A stretch of 64,000 bases of DNA from positions 55,267,762 through 55,331,761 of the forward strand of contig NC_053042.1 in the NCBI RefSeq assembly GCF_003473485.1. Direction: 5' to 3'. Made by a program: the position numbers and the translations under genes. The notes beneath the pieces were generated by a model. That model saw only the letters and a program-made list of their open reading frames with translations. It was not told the origin of the DNA and searched no databases. Of the stretch, positions 48,030-60,517 are shown piece by piece (within the stretch, counting starts at the first letter, position 1; each line of letters opens with the position of its first letter). This DNA is from Medicago truncatula. Lineage: Eukaryota; Streptophyta; Magnoliopsida; Fabales; Fabaceae.

Positions 48030-49608
48030 GTTTAGCATGGGCAAGGAAAGTTGTTTCCCATGATGGGAAAGTTGAAGCAGGACCATAGATATATTACTTT
48101 TTTATTTTGATGGCTGAGATTTGTTACCTGCTAATTGAATTAACTTTTTGATGGCATCTATGGAATAAAAAAGTTGACCCCACCTCATAATTAAATAACA
48201 ATATCTCATTTGATTAACTATTCAGATTTTTGCAATAAATCATGGGTTTATTCCAATTAATGTTTGGCTTTTGTATATTATCTTCTCTCTCCATCATCAT
48301 CTTCACCGTGTGAAAAACTTGGTATACATCATCTCCATCATCATCTTCACCGTGTGAAAAACTTGGTATACATCTTTCCTCTTTAACAAAATTGGAAACC
48401 CAGTAACCTTCCTTCGTCTACCTTTCAAACTTTAATCAAACTCAGTAAAATCACTTGTCATCCCCTGCAGGACCGTCCCTAAAAATTCGGAGGCTCGGCT
48501 CTGGGAATGAAAAGAGGTCAGTGATAAAATCAAAACGTATTTTTTTAAAAAAAAAATGTTTTATTTATATTTTTTAAAAGATAAATATAAGGTGGCCGTA
48601 TATATGCGGTACACCCAAACGTGAAAATGACTACCGTATACATGAGGAACTCCCATCTAATACCAAAAGCAAGAGGACATAATTCTAATAGGCCTAAAAG
48701 GCTAAAAAAGGGAACAGAAAATGCTGGGGGTATTAAAAAAAAATTGAAGGGCAGTAGTACTAGTGGATATTAAAAAAAAAAATGAGGCCCATGATTGAGG
48801 AAGGCCCAGCTCTATTGAGCTGTTTGCACCACCTCATGACCGGGCCTGATCCCCTGGCTACAATCATGTTCAATGGAATTGAGAACTTATAATCTAACTC
48901 TAAAATAACATAATCCTAAATGTTTAATGTTTGATTTCAATGAGATTTTTTTTCAAGAACAACCCAAAAAATTTGTACAAAATTAAGATCCAAAACCACA
49001 CAAAAAATATGTGCATGTCATCACCCACATCCTGTTGAATTTATCATTGTTCTTAGCAACAACAATTGACAATTTAGCACCAAAACCCATTCTTTTTTTC
49101 CTTCCATTTTCTTTTTTGGTCCAAAAACCTATTTTATAATTATATCAGAATGTAAAAGAAAGAGTAAAATTTTAATTTTGGGTTTGTTCTACAAAGCTTT
49201 ATTTTTTTTTTATTTTTTATTTTTGGTAGATAAAGCTTTATTTTTTTTATAACCTGAAGAAAATGAAAAATACAATCTTTTAGTGAACAGTTAAAAAATA
49301 GCTTAGGCAATCGCCACATATATAAAAAAAAGAACTTGGGTAGAGACAATAGATGTAGAAAACCTTAATTAACTAGTTCTTGTTGAAAAAAAAAATTCTG
49401 GGCAACTCAAATTCAAAAAGCACTTATTCTTCAACAACTTTACTCAATTTGGGAAAGTGAGAGACAGAGGTAAGAGAAGGATTTGGAATTAGAGAACGGG
49501 ATTAGATGTTGATGGTAATTTAAATCTAGTTATTTTACTTTCATTTTTTGTTTTCATCTTTGATTTTGTAATTATTTGAAAACATTATTATATCCACATT
49601 TTTTTTCC

Positions 49609-50297
49609 GGGAGCCCATAATATGGACCTCTTTCTTTAAGGTCCACCCATGGTCCTAGGTAAATGACCTACAATAGTGGGTAGATACATTTCCTTTCCGG
49701 TTTACATGGGTGCATACAAAATCACCTTTTCATTTTCTATCCCCTATTTCACTTTGTACACCCTCCTCCTTCCATGTGAATGTGAATTTTCACCAAAATT
49801 AGACCCGTGAAACCACTATCTTTCATCTTTCTAAGCATAACAGTAGAAACAACCTCGACACAGAGAAAGTAACAAGAGGCATAAGATGAAGAAGAATCAC
49901 TATGAAGTTCACAGATCTCCAATCTTCAAAATGGTTCCCTTGGTTTCTCAACTTCACTCATTTATCTCTTCACTCATTTTGGACTGCAAGTTAAATTGTG
50001 AATTTGAAGTTAAACATTTTTTTTTTGACAAATTGAAGTTAAACTATTATGTGAATGATGAAATAAAAGTTGTGTTAACCAAAAGTGAGTTAGCGATGAT
50101 TCATTGATCTCTTATTACAAAGCTCTAGCCATGGTAAATATTCATATGCCAGGAGTAGGGTGTACAGTATGAAATGGGGGTTAGAAAATTAACAAGTGAT
50201 TTTGCACCCGAAAAGTAAGTGTCTACTCACTATTATAGGTCATTTAGCAAGGACCATGAGTGAACCTTAAAGAAAGAGGTCCATATTAGGAGCTCCC
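49609..50297. mobile_element. Mutator-like MITE with TTTTTTTCC target duplication
   Basis: Long inverted arms (about 160 bp each) begin GGGAGCCCATAATATGGACC and end with the inverted copy (...GGTCCATATTAGGAGCTCCC). A 9-bp direct repeat, TTTTTTTCC, flanks it at 49600-49608 and 50298-50306. Inside is a 73-codon open frame (49886-50107, starting MKKNHYEVHRSP), which might be a captured host fragment or chance; no domain was recognised. Confidence 0.88.
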
Positions 50298-50489
50298 TTT
50301 TTTTCCAGATTGTGTTTGCTAATGAATGGAAAGTTCCATAATTAATGAGAGAGATAGAAACTACTAATAAAAGAAAAGGATGTTGATTGTGCTGTTGTGA
50401 GAAAATGGGAGGGGGTGCAGTAGTAATGTTACAACCATTAAAAAACTAAACTCAGAATTTTAGCTCTTGCAACCGACAGTTGTCCTAGG

Positions 50490-51378
50490 GGTGGCATTTA
50501 GGGTGGGTGAGGGAAAGAGTTTCTCAACATGGGAAAGATATTTTTATCCATTAGATTGAAGAGGTGTATTAATTTTATCATGGTCTATCTACACAATATT
50601 TTTTTCTCTTTCTCTCTCACATTGTCCTTCAACCTCCATGGTATTGATTTTTCCAGAGATCTGGAATTTTAGATGCAAAAGCTCAATCGACGGTGATTTT
50701 AAACGAAAATTGTCAAAAGCCCAAAACATCTTATGTCTCTAGTGCAATTTTTTTTCTCAGCATGTGCTTTTCTGTTTTCAAATTCTTCATCTCATTAATT
50801 CTTCATGGTTCATCGATGACTTTTCAATTTCGTGCTCTGAATCTTCTTATTACGTGCTCCTTAGCCGCATCAACTAGGTATGGGTTTCAAAGACAGAAAA
50901 AATAAGAGAGAAGAAGAAGGGTTATAAATTTCTGGTTTTTTTTTTTTATTAAAAATAAACTTGGTTAATTTGAAGTATATTCATAACATTGCAGAGAAAC
51001 AAAACCCACGAACAATGTGTTGAGTAAACTATCAATTTTTTGAGGTTTTATTTTAAAGAAAATCCAGAACAATATAAATAGAAAAGGATCTAAGAATTGT
51101 TCAAAAAAGAAAAGGAACTAAGAATGAATTCTTAATGAAAGGTTCAAGAGAGGCTCAATTGAACATTCAATATAAGTTGATTGTAAATTTCTCCACTTAT
51201 GAATGTAAATTTTCAGATTAAAAAGGTAAATATTGATGAGGTTGAAGACAACATGAAAGAGGAAAATGATATAGTGTGCACAACCCATGATAAAATCAGT
51301 ATTCCTCTCTAATCTAGTGGTATAAAAAAACTTTCCCATGGTGGGAAAATATTCCTCCTACCCACCCTAAATGCCACC
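50490..51378. mobile_element. Mutator-like element with TGTCCTAGG target duplication
   Basis: The arms begin GGTGGCATTTAGGGTGGGT and end with the complement (ACCCACCCTAAATGCCACC); further inside, TGGGAAAG/CTTTCCCA also pair. The perfect, sequence-complex 9-bp direct repeat TGTCCTAGG lies at 50481-50489 and 51379-51387. It is 889 bp long. The interior has no transposase; the open frame at 50693-50905 was not recognised. Confidence 0.92.
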
Positions 51379-51644
51379 TGTCCTAGGTAAAGGAACTTTC
51401 CCATGATGAAAACAAAGTTTCCTTTCCCAGGCTAAACAGCGTCGTTTCTCCCCACCCTACATTTCTTAAAATCCTCGTGTTTACTCAAAGTTTAAAAAAT
51501 ACAAACGTGCAAAAACACTATTTTTACACATTTAATCTCTATGTTCTTAGTCTGTTTGTACAACACATTAACGGATCCTGGCATAAACATAATATATGTA
51601 ATCTACATTTTATGATGCATGATCCACGTTGTACATTATAGAAT

Positions 51645-52039
51645 GGGAACTTCTACGGTACATTCGTAAATTGAGGTGTATCGGTACTCTTGCTTCATAA
51701 ATTTATAAACTAACAATCAATTTTATGAAATAAATAGTTATTTGTCGGCATTTATATATTTTAGAAAATATGATTTCAGAAGAAAAACGCATCATTCATT
51801 GTTTATAAGAATCATAGTAATTTTATTACATATTATCGTATAAAATAATCAAAGTTCTCTATTATGAGCGATAAAAATTAAAAAAAAATTATTTCGTTTA
51901 CATTTTTGATGAATAAGATTTAATCATTATAATTATAAATGATAAAAAAATAATATTTTTCTTCTAAAAACAACCTATAAAATTAAAGGATTGGTGTACC
52001 GGTACACTCAAATATGTTAGATGTACGATAGAATTTGCG
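51645..52039. mobile_element. Short Mutator-like MITE with TTATAGAAT target duplication
   Basis: The left end GGGAACTTCTACGGTACAT and the inverted right end (ATGTACGATAGAATTTGCG) pair at 14 of 19 positions, with further pairing in 'gaggtgtatcggtac' / 'gtaccggtacactc'. The 9-bp direct repeat TTATAGAAT is at 51636-51644 and 52040-52048. A copy of the flanking sequence without the insertion lies at about 52,112-52,200. The element is 395 bp long and non-coding. Confidence 0.88.
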
Positions 52040-52200
52040 TTATAGAATTAGTAATTTATATATTCAAAATAGTTTTGATAAATATATGTAATCATTATTC
52101 TGAAGAATTTCTATAATATATGTAATCTACCTTTTACAATGCATGATCCACGTTGTACATTATAGAATTAGTAATTTATATATAGAAAATAGTTTTGATA
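52040..52200 (+). repeat. Duplicated flank, including an empty-site copy of the MITE target
   Basis: About 52,112-52,200 repeats the sequence left of the MITE (about 51,585-51,644: 'atatatgtaatctac', 'gcatgatccacgttgtacat') directly joined to that right of it ('tatagaattagtaatttata', 'atagttttgataaat'). It holds one copy of TTATAGAAT instead of two. Confidence 0.88.
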
Positions 52201-52904
52201 AATTTAGGAACCGAACGTGGCAAGATAATAGTGGATAGTGAGAGAAAACAAAGCTTACAGGAGATTACAAGAAACTTCCTGTCTCTCACACAACAACAAA
52301 TAAGGATGACAATGCATAATAAACTATTGTCTTCATGGTATGTACAATCAAACAAAAAAAGTGTAGCATATTCTTTTTAACATATCCTTTTCTATTTGAT
52401 GAATTTTATTAGTCTAATCATCAAATTTAAGTAGAATCCTCTCAAATAAAAAAAAAATAAAAATAAAAACTAAGTAGAAAAATAAAGTAGTTGGTTCATT
52501 TGATTTGACTGTTTAGTGTTTTGACTAGCACCTAAACTGGGAGAATTAGATTTTAAAAAATATAAGCATCCAACAACATCTGTTATAACCTGGTGTACCA
52601 CTTTCAGTTGGTACATGCTATATTTTTTTTGAGTTTTTCATGCGCAATTGCATAACTAACTCCTTCAAACAGCGATTTTCTTACACATGACATGAGTAAA
52701 AGATCCCGTCAATATTCGCATGCTTAAACAACTAACTTCAAGCCAGGTTGGTGCTACTGCGTGCTGTATGTTAACATGAATCAAACTAAAATCTAGAATA
52801 AGATAATATAAACATGGTAAAAGATAATCCAATCAAAAAACAAGTTTGAATGAGTATTACATTGATGGGAATGTCTCATGACTTAGTATTACATTGTTTT
52901 TTGA

Positions 52905-53640
52905 GTAAATTTCACTACACTCCTCTCAAAGATGTTTGAATTACACTTCTCTTCCCTCTTATGTTAAAATATACACTTTCCTCCCCTCTTATTTAAAACA
53001 TATGAGAAAACTTTTCACTCCCCTCCTCTAAGAGAAGTTTGAATTGCATTCTTCTCCCCTCTTATGTTAAAATCTACACTTTATTCCCTCAAAATTTTAT
53101 TTATTTATAATAATCTTGCAAAAAAATTATAATCTAACACACTTTCAAAAAATAGTATTGCGGGTCTATTTTAATAGTATAATAAAAAATTGAATACATA
53201 TTTTTTCCTATTTTTATGCACAATTTCATTAACATGTAGTTTTAAACTCTATTATAAAATATGAAACAACCCAAAATAAAATTAAAATATGCGAAAAATT
53301 ACTAAAGATAATAAATCATGGATATTTAAAAGTTAATTTTATACTCTAAATTATAAAATCAATAGCAAAATATTTAAATTTAATTATCATTGACATTTAA
53401 ATTATAAAAATGAATTAATTTTTCTTAAATGATGGTTCAAAATTAATATATATCATAAAAATATTTATTTATGTTAAAATATATTAAAGTGTAGTGCATA
53501 TTTAATTATTAAGAGAAGGGGTTGTAATTCAAGCATCTTATAAGGGAGGAGAGTATAAATTTTATTTATTCAGATAGAGGAGTGTCTATTTTAACTTAAG
53601 AAGGGGGGAGAATGTAATTCAAACATGTTAAAATATGCTC
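52905..53640. mobile_element. Probable inverted-repeat element, about 730 bp
   Basis: The left arm has GATGTTTGAATTACACTTCTC, 'ccctcttatgttaaaata' and 'acactttcctcccctctta', and an internal second copy of the same motif starts near 53,030. The right arm carries the complements ('taacttaagaaggggggaga', 'tgtaattcaaacatgttaaa'). Ends and target duplication were not fixed. No coding sequence. Confidence 0.6.
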
Positions 53641-54018
53641 AATATGAACCAACATCCACTCCGACGTTTACTATATATATCAACATTGTCCTCCAATATA
53701 TAGTCATTTCCTCTTAGTCAAGCTTATAATAGCTTTTTTTGAAACAAGCTCTCAACAGAAACACCAATTATTATGACATTAGTCGACTACAAGAGTCGAA
53801 CATAATAAATAAAAACTGATCCATTGGAGATAACAGTCTTCCAGCTCAAAATCCATATCAAACTTTTTATTTATTCAATGTGAGATTCAATCAAGAGCCT
53901 ATGTTAATAAAAAAATAATATTTTGAAGGAACTTTAATTATAAATCTTGTTGCAGCTATATCTACTGTGTACAACTTTAAAAAAAATAATAATAATTCCC
54001 TAACATTGCAATATTATA
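53641..54018. other. Intergenic DNA, nothing recognised
   Basis: AT-rich spacer between two miniature elements with no coding frame or repeat structure seen. Confidence 0.5.
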
Positions 54019-54163
54019 CTCCCTTCAGTCCAATATATAAGAAAATATTTTTTTTAGATACATTCAATAATTAATGTATCCGGTCTTTGTTGTAAATTAG
54101 ATATATTAATTATTCAATGTATCTAAAAAAATAATATTTTCTTATATATAAGACCGGAAGAAG
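54019..54163. mobile_element. Stowaway MITE
   Basis: CTCCCTTCAGTCCAATATATA on the left and its near-perfect inverted partner ending GACCGGAAGAAG on the right, with TA flanks (54017-54018, 54164-54165). About 145 bp; related to the element at 31,543. Confidence 0.88.
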
Positions 54164-54501
54164 TATATGTTAAAGTAACTAAAAATAACGACTATTTATT
54201 AAAAACAATAATTATTTATTAAAAATTTATAGAAAGTGCACAAGTTCTAATATCAACATACTATTTTATATATTTGAATGAACATTTTTAGAATAAACTT
54301 TACAATAATATTTATAAATTTATACTACTAACTAAGAGCATCTACATTCATGTCACTCTATATGAGTGGTATAAATGGATCCCACATAATAATTTATATT
54401 ACTTCACACTTTCCAATTATTTAAACCACTCAACTACATTTTCTAAATACTCATACCACTCTTCCAAAACTTAAAATGGGTCCCACTAATCTTACAATAT
54501 A

Positions 54502-54775
54502 CTCCCTCCATTCCTTTTTAATTGTCACTTTTAGAGAAAATTTTTGTTCCTATTTAACTGTCACTTTCAAAGTTCAATGCATCATTAAATGTTGTTTTAT
54601 CAATATTACTCTTAGATATTTATTGCGGATAGAGAAACATATGAAATGAAATATTAAATTAACAAGGTCATTATAGTAAAAGTAATAACAATTGTATCAA
54701 AAGTAGTATCATTTATTGATTGTCTTGGTTTGTGTAAAATATAAAAAAGTGACAATTAAAAAGGAACGGAGGTAG
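54502..54775. mobile_element. Stowaway MITE
   Basis: CTCCCTCCATTCCTTTTTAAT on the left and the inverted ATTAAAAAGGAACGGAGGTAG on the right, with TA flanks (54500-54501, 54776-54777). About 274 bp. It lies about 1 kb upstream of the TCP gene. Confidence 0.88.
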
Positions 54776-55802
54776 TAATAAAATATTTTAAAAGCAAGTT
54801 TTCAAAAGATTGGCAAAAGCAAGTTAATAAAATATTGTTAAAGGAGTGAATGGAACCGGTTCCATACTTTGCTACGTATCCAACAAATACCACCTCCATC
54901 ATGTTAATTATCAGTGTCCAAACTGACACACAGTGGCACACGTTGGAATGGACACGGCCGATGTTTATGCTCTAAGAAACCTACTCACAACAAGATCATG
55001 ACTAACACTAATAATATAGATAACCACCTCGTGACATAGTGATTGCCCAAAATTGCATTGTTGTGGATAACCGTTTCTTAGTTAACGAGGATCAGTTAAC
55101 CATATTTTATATATCCCTAATTTTAAAAGTGAATGTTTATCTACATTTTTTTCTCTCATAAACCAACATTGATATCGGTACTATCTTTATTTCTCTCTTT
55201 ATACTTCTCACTTCATCCCAAATTTTCAAAAAGTAGTTTCTCATAAAGTATTTTGACCTGATCAACTCTATATCATAGTTTCTTTATCTCTTATTCAACA
55301 ATACTATGAACCAACTAACCATGAAAACAACCTTCAAATTTATCTTGATCTGAATGTTGTTCGATTTTCACATGTTAGTTGATAATTGATCGTTGATTCA
55401 ACATCAAATAATTAGGATTCAATTGACAAACAAATACTTTAATTTCAATGAAATAATTTGATCAATTATTTTTTACATGAACAATTACTAGAATAGCAAA
55501 AGGAGAATGAGAAAGCGCGTGAGAATGAATGAGATAGTAGTACTAGTACAAAAACAACAACAGTAGAGAAAAGTGGAGCCCATCACCCATGTGCCTTCTT
55601 CCCTGTCTCCACCAGCTCCTGCCGCTCAATCATTAGACTTCTGTTCCCTCTTTCTCTATCACTCACTCACTCACTCAACTCAACTCTCAAACCCAACCAA
55701 CCCCTTCCGAACGAACAAACTTTAATTCTTTCATCAACTTCATACCCTCAAAACTACTAAATAAACCCCCCTCTTCTCTATTCCATCAAAATTACTAAAA
55801 CT
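54776..55802 (+). promoter_or_regulatory. Upstream region and leader of the TCP gene
   Basis: The last 250 bp before the ATG are rich in CT and CAACTC runs ('ctcactcactcactcaactc' at about 55,660-55,680), typical of a plant 5' leader. No TATA box can be assigned with confidence. Further upstream nothing is recognised. Confidence 0.45.
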
Positions 55803-56576
55803 ATGTCTAACCCCGACGGAACAACTACTACAACAACCACCACGAACGGTTCAATCATTGACCCAAACCGTCAACAATTAGCCGTCAAAAAACCGCCGGC
55901 AAAAGACCGTCACAGTAAAGTCGACGGCCGTGGACGCCGTATTCGTATGCCAATCATATGCGCCGCACGTGTCTTCCAGCTCACACGCGAATTAGGTCAC
56001 AAATCCGACGGTCAAACCATCGAATGGCTCCTCCGTCAAGCTGAACCCTCCATCATCGCCGCCACCGGTACCGGCACAACTCCGGCGAGTTTCTCTTCTC
56101 TCTCTGTTTCACTTCGTGGCTCCAGCAACTCTCTCCCTTCTCCTTCCTCCACTTCACTTGACCACAAACCTCTTCTCTCTCCTACGCCGTTCATTCTTGG
56201 AAAACGTATTCGCACTGATGATGATTCTTCTTCTTCCTCTGCTAAAGATGATGCTCTTTCTGTTGGTTCTCTTTCTACACCGGCGGCTCTTTGGGCTTTA
56301 CCTGCGCGGCCTGATTTTGGTCAAATTTGGAGCTTTGCTGCTGCCGCCGCCGGTGCTCCTCCGCCGGAAATGATGGTTCAGTCTTTGTCTCAGCAGCAAC
56401 ATCAGGTTCAAGCTAATTTCTTCGCTCATCATCATCAACAACAACAGCATCAACAAGCTATGGGTGAAGCTTCAGCTGCTAGAGTTGGGAATTATCTTCC
56501 TGGTCATCTCAATTTGCTTGCTTCGTTGTCTGGTGGACATGGAAATTCTGGTCGGAGAGATGATGAACATCATTGA
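55803..56576 (+). CDS. Class I TCP transcription factor (TCP7/TCP21 type), single exon
   Basis: Intronless, 257 aa. The class I TCP domain spans about residues 34-95: basic [17 protein letters not shown], helix 1 [15 protein letters not shown], loop, helix 2 [18 protein letters not shown] and GTTPASF. The Cys in IICAARV (about 53) is the one reported to make class I TCPs redox-sensitive. Downstream are [25 protein letters not shown], a Gln/His-rich tract and the conserved C-terminus [25 protein letters not shown], which match the TCP7/TCP21 branch. The protein should bind GTGGGNCC-type sites and control cell proliferation, growth or clock genes, as its relatives do. The poly-Thr run after residue 6 (ACN codons) is probably length-variable between strains. 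Confidence 0.96.
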   Translation: MSNPDGTTTTTTTTNGSIIDPNRQQLAVKKPPAKDRHSKVDGRGRRIRMPIICAARVFQLTRELGHKSDGQTIEWLLRQAEPSIIAATGTGTTPASFSSLSVSLRGSSNSLPSPSSTSLDHKPLLSPTPFILGKRIRTDDDSSSSSAKDDALSVGSLSTPAALWALPARPDFGQIWSFAAAAAGAPPPEMMVQSLSQQQHQVQANFFAHHHQQQQHQQAMGEASAARVGNYLPGHLNLLASLSGGHGNSGRRDDEHH

Positions 56577-59500
56577 TTGTGTTTGTTTGTGAGTTAGTTT
56601 TTTTTGTGGTTGGGTCGCAGTGAAGATGGTGTTTTCTTGGTATATAGTATAATTATTCTGTGTTATGTTTTCATGTGTGTGAAAAGTAGAACATTTTAGG
56701 GTTTAGGTTTTTTTTGTTCCTTTGATTTTGAATGGAGAAGTCCATTGATCAAAGGAATTCAATTAGGGATTTTACTTCCTTCTGGGTTGGAAGATTGATT
56801 CATTAGGCTTCTTATTATTTTAGATGTTCAAATTTGTTTTAATTAGATTATGGGGTTTTGCAGAAGGAGAGAAAAAAGTATGATATTTATTTATGTGATA
56901 GTCCTGATAAATTGGATTGAGGCTGGAATAGGTTTTCAGAACCTTGATCATTATGTAACAAGTGCAGTGGAAATTCGTTTTGATTGTTGTTGAGTTGAAA
57001 GCTCTCCAAGTTTGGATGGTGATGGAATGATGAATTAATTGCTTCTGTTTCACTTTCTTAGTGGGGTTTTGAGTTGTACTGATAAGTTACTGTTGCAGAG
57101 TGATTAAGTGCTTGAAAGCTTGTTGTTTCTGAGTTAAGAGAGTCAATTCAATTGTTGTGTATCTCAAGTTCCATTGTCATTCCCAATTTGTTGGATTGGA
57201 CTGGAGTACCCTATTTTTCAAACATTGTACTTATATCTTGGTCTTGGCTGCATTGTTTGAGATTAAGAGAAATTGGGGTCCATTTAAACTGGCAAATGCA
57301 TGTTTTGATTTTGACACAGCTGCTGTTGGTGAATGGTGACTGGTGAGTCATGATCTGTTTCTTTCTCCATTTTCAACTTTCATGCTCCTTGTTGGGTTAT
57401 TATTAGATGTTGCTTTGGAGGTGATTGGTGTGTCAAAGATAAATGTTCAAGTTATGACCTTTGTTTTTAGAATTTTATTTATCTTCAATTCTTGGTCATT
57501 TCATAGATTGATCAGCGTGAGAATAATGTTTTCTTGCATTGCATGTAAGTGGATTGTTTTGGGGTGCCAGTGATGTGAATAAAAACCCATCTGTTTCTTT
57601 CTTTATTTTATCTCATGTTATATCATTCTGCTTTGTCTTTAATACCACTAGTATTTTTTTTTTATGAAGTGTTATTGATCTTTTGTGATTGTGACCTGGC
57701 TATATTATGGTTCATTTGGTTGTTTTTCAACCTCCACGTTCACACTACCGTGTTTGATTTGGTTGGAAGAGTATCTTGAGTTTTCTGGCAGTTTGTCATT
57801 TCCATGGTATTCCCTCTGTGAACTTGTCCTCTGGTTAGCTATTTCAGTATTTAAGGTAAGATAAGGTTAGGTGCATGTTGTATTCAAGTCTTAAATATAC
57901 TAAAACAATAAAGATCTTACACATAGTACATGGTATAGTTACTATTTTTGATGTTTTCACCTTGGGTTAAAACTTGAAACAAATATTTTGTTGGTGCATT
58001 TGATTCAGCAGTAATTCAATTTTGACTGGTTTATTGTCTGTGGTTGATACTGATACAGAAATTCAATTTTGACTGGTTTATTGTAACTCAATAATGGCAC
58101 ATTTAAACGGGTTGTTATGGCTTTGACTTTTAAGGCCACACATATACCCTTTGAGAACTACCGTGTGCACCTTCTCCCTGGCTTTCCCAATGCCATGCAT
58201 TTCATCATTTTCCTCACAAAAAAAACATACAAAGACACTTGTGACTACTGAGTTGATGTGAGAAAGGGATTGGTCCATTAAATGGATGGTATCTATAAGT
58301 CATAAGTTAAAATTCATCTGTTAAACACCTGGCATCTTAGAGGCATATAGTAGTAATTTAAACAACATACTAGAAGGTAGGTTGATTAGGTTGATGGCAT
58401 CCTGTTAACTAGACATTTTAGTGGAAGTTAGAATACGCGTTCAGTTGTTAAATTCATCGTTAGCCAGTGTGATTTTGCAAAAGCTACACTCTGTAGCTTA
58501 AAAAAATACGGCATCACTGTGATTTTGTCAAATTCGGTGATTTCAAACATGCACTTGTTTGCCCTAAATTACTGGTATTGCAATCAACTCTACATTGGCT
58601 AAGTAGTTGTAAGTATAATCAATTTTTTGGGTAGGGGAGCTATTGAGAAAACGAATTATTGGTGGTGTGTTGATATTTGGTTGTTACATCGCTCTGGCAA
58701 TGTGAATATGTTAAAAATGGATTGGTGATGCTATCTGAGTAGATAAGAATTTCTGGATAGCCTGAGATATGGAAACTGGAGGAGGTTGAGTAAACCAACT
58801 CATCATTTTTGTTTATTTTTGTATTTTTCTGTGTAAGGATCGTTGGTGGGGTTTTCAAATTAAGTGATGCCAACATGTTTTCTTAATTATTGCTAAACAG
58901 AAGAGTCAGCTACCAATAATTGTTGGGTCCCTTCATGGAGTTACATGTCGAGGTGAAACATGTTGTGTTAAATTCCATGTAAGGAACGTATTTAAATCAT
59001 CGTATGATGGACGTTTTGAACTTACTTAGGAACTGTTTCTGGACCTACGTTACTTTTTTCACAAGGCCCTTGCATTTGGGTGATAATGTGATATAGCCAC
59101 GTAACTGGAAATTGCTCTTGAGCCCCTCGTGTTTGCTCAAAATCCCCTTAATTTATAGGAATGTATTTAATTTTTCGATGACACAAATCTATCGGATGAT
59201 ACACCTGCCAATCTGATTTTTTCCATTGAAAGCTATCTTTTGCTCGGTATTTTTCAGTGGTTGGGCAACATCTGGGTTCCATAGAGCAATTTCCAATCTG
59301 TGTTTGTTCGGTTTGGTCTACCGTAGGATTTCTGTGTGAGTTTGATACCTTTTTTTTTTTGCGCAATTATGATAATCATCATGTTAAAACTTTCGTAAGC
59401 TGGTTGAATCTCCTATAACTAATCTGTTCCTAAACTCCTAAACATTTTGAAGTAGGTTTTTTTATCAAGCACTAAAAGTAGTTACCATCATAACAACTAG

Positions 59501-60517
59501 CAAAATATTCGTACACTCGCACCGATTCACTGGTTTGGTTTGTATATATAAGTTCGGAATTATAATAAACAAACATATTTTCCTTCAAAAAAAAAAATAA
59601 ACAAGCATATTTTTTTGTAATTTTTTCTTATTGGTAGAAACTAAACATAGAGTTTAAGTAAATAAATATCGCTATAAGTTTACTTGAAAGAAAAACATTA
59701 ATAAGGATTGGAATTGAAAATAATGAAAACACCACAACATTAGTTAGTACATCAAGCATGATATATTGTCTACGAAGACAATAGTAACTGAAACCAAGTT
59801 GCTTGATCTAATACTGTTGAAAGTGAACTCCATCCTATCTTCAGCCTTGAAATTATTGCTAGCACATAATTCGTTCCAGCCTTGAGCACTTTTGGTTGTA
59901 GTTTTTGCTCCATCTCTTTGCAAGACCTAGCAATTGATTTGTACAGCTGTAGAATCAGTGGGTATAAGACTTTCATAATTGTAATGTCTTCGTAGTCCTT
60001 CTGAGATGTTTGTTAAAAAAAGATTAAATTATGTTTTTCAATTATTATTTTCTCTATTAAAGTAAAAAATAACTCATCCAAATTGACACAAGAGAGAATT
60101 GAACAATGAGACGTACAGCAGAAACACACTTCAAGATCTCAGGTGGGTTTAAACACACAGTATCAATTTTTATTTTTTTTAAATACACTTAATATCAAGT
60201 TAACCAGCAGTCTCCCTCATTTTGATTCATGTTCTAAATAGACTTGTATATGAAATTGAATCATTTATTTAATATCGGTAAACACATACTAATCGTACTT
60301 GTAGCCTTGAAATAAAATAAAAAATAGTTGTAGGCTTGTTACGAATATTATGTTGTTACCATCATAACTACATTTTTTTTTTTTTTTGGTTTCTAAAATG
60401 CTTTTTAGCCATTGAATTTGGAAAGAAGTTCTCAATGGCATAGATCTTTAGACATGTTGACCCACTAGCAATGTATATTACTCCATAATGTTTAATTTTT
60501 GTCTTTAATAAAGTAAT
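56577..60517. other. 3' UTR of the TCP gene and long intergenic region
   Basis: The first few hundred bases are T-rich, as expected for a 3' untranslated region. A 27-bp direct repeat ('aattcaattttgactggttt' within it) lies at 58,014-58,046 and 58,058-58,084. The open frames scattered through this stretch have no recognisable similarity. No RNA gene was identified. Confidence 0.45.

Larger units (their letters stand above)
48030..51437. repeat. Large inverted repeat pair enclosing nested Mutator-like elements
   Basis: 48030-48077 (GTTTAGCATGGGCAAGGAAAG...) and 51391-51437 (inverted, ending CCCAGGCTAAAC) pair at roughly four of five positions. They could be the ends of a 3.4-kb element into which 49,609-50,297 and 50,490-51,378 later inserted. 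No target duplication was found, so this is tentative. A 42-bp tandem duplication containing 'atcttcaccgtgtgaaaaac' lies at about 48,285-48,375. Confidence 0.45.

Noticed and set aside
48285..48375. 42-bp unit present twice, considered as a CRISPR-like or regulatory array
   Set aside because: Only two adjacent copies with no spacers, in plant nuclear DNA; a simple tandem duplication.
49620..51390. A GTCCTAGGTAAA-like motif in the left arm of the 49,609 element and at the right flank of the 50,490 element
   Set aside because: Too short to imply targeting of one element by another; probably coincidence.
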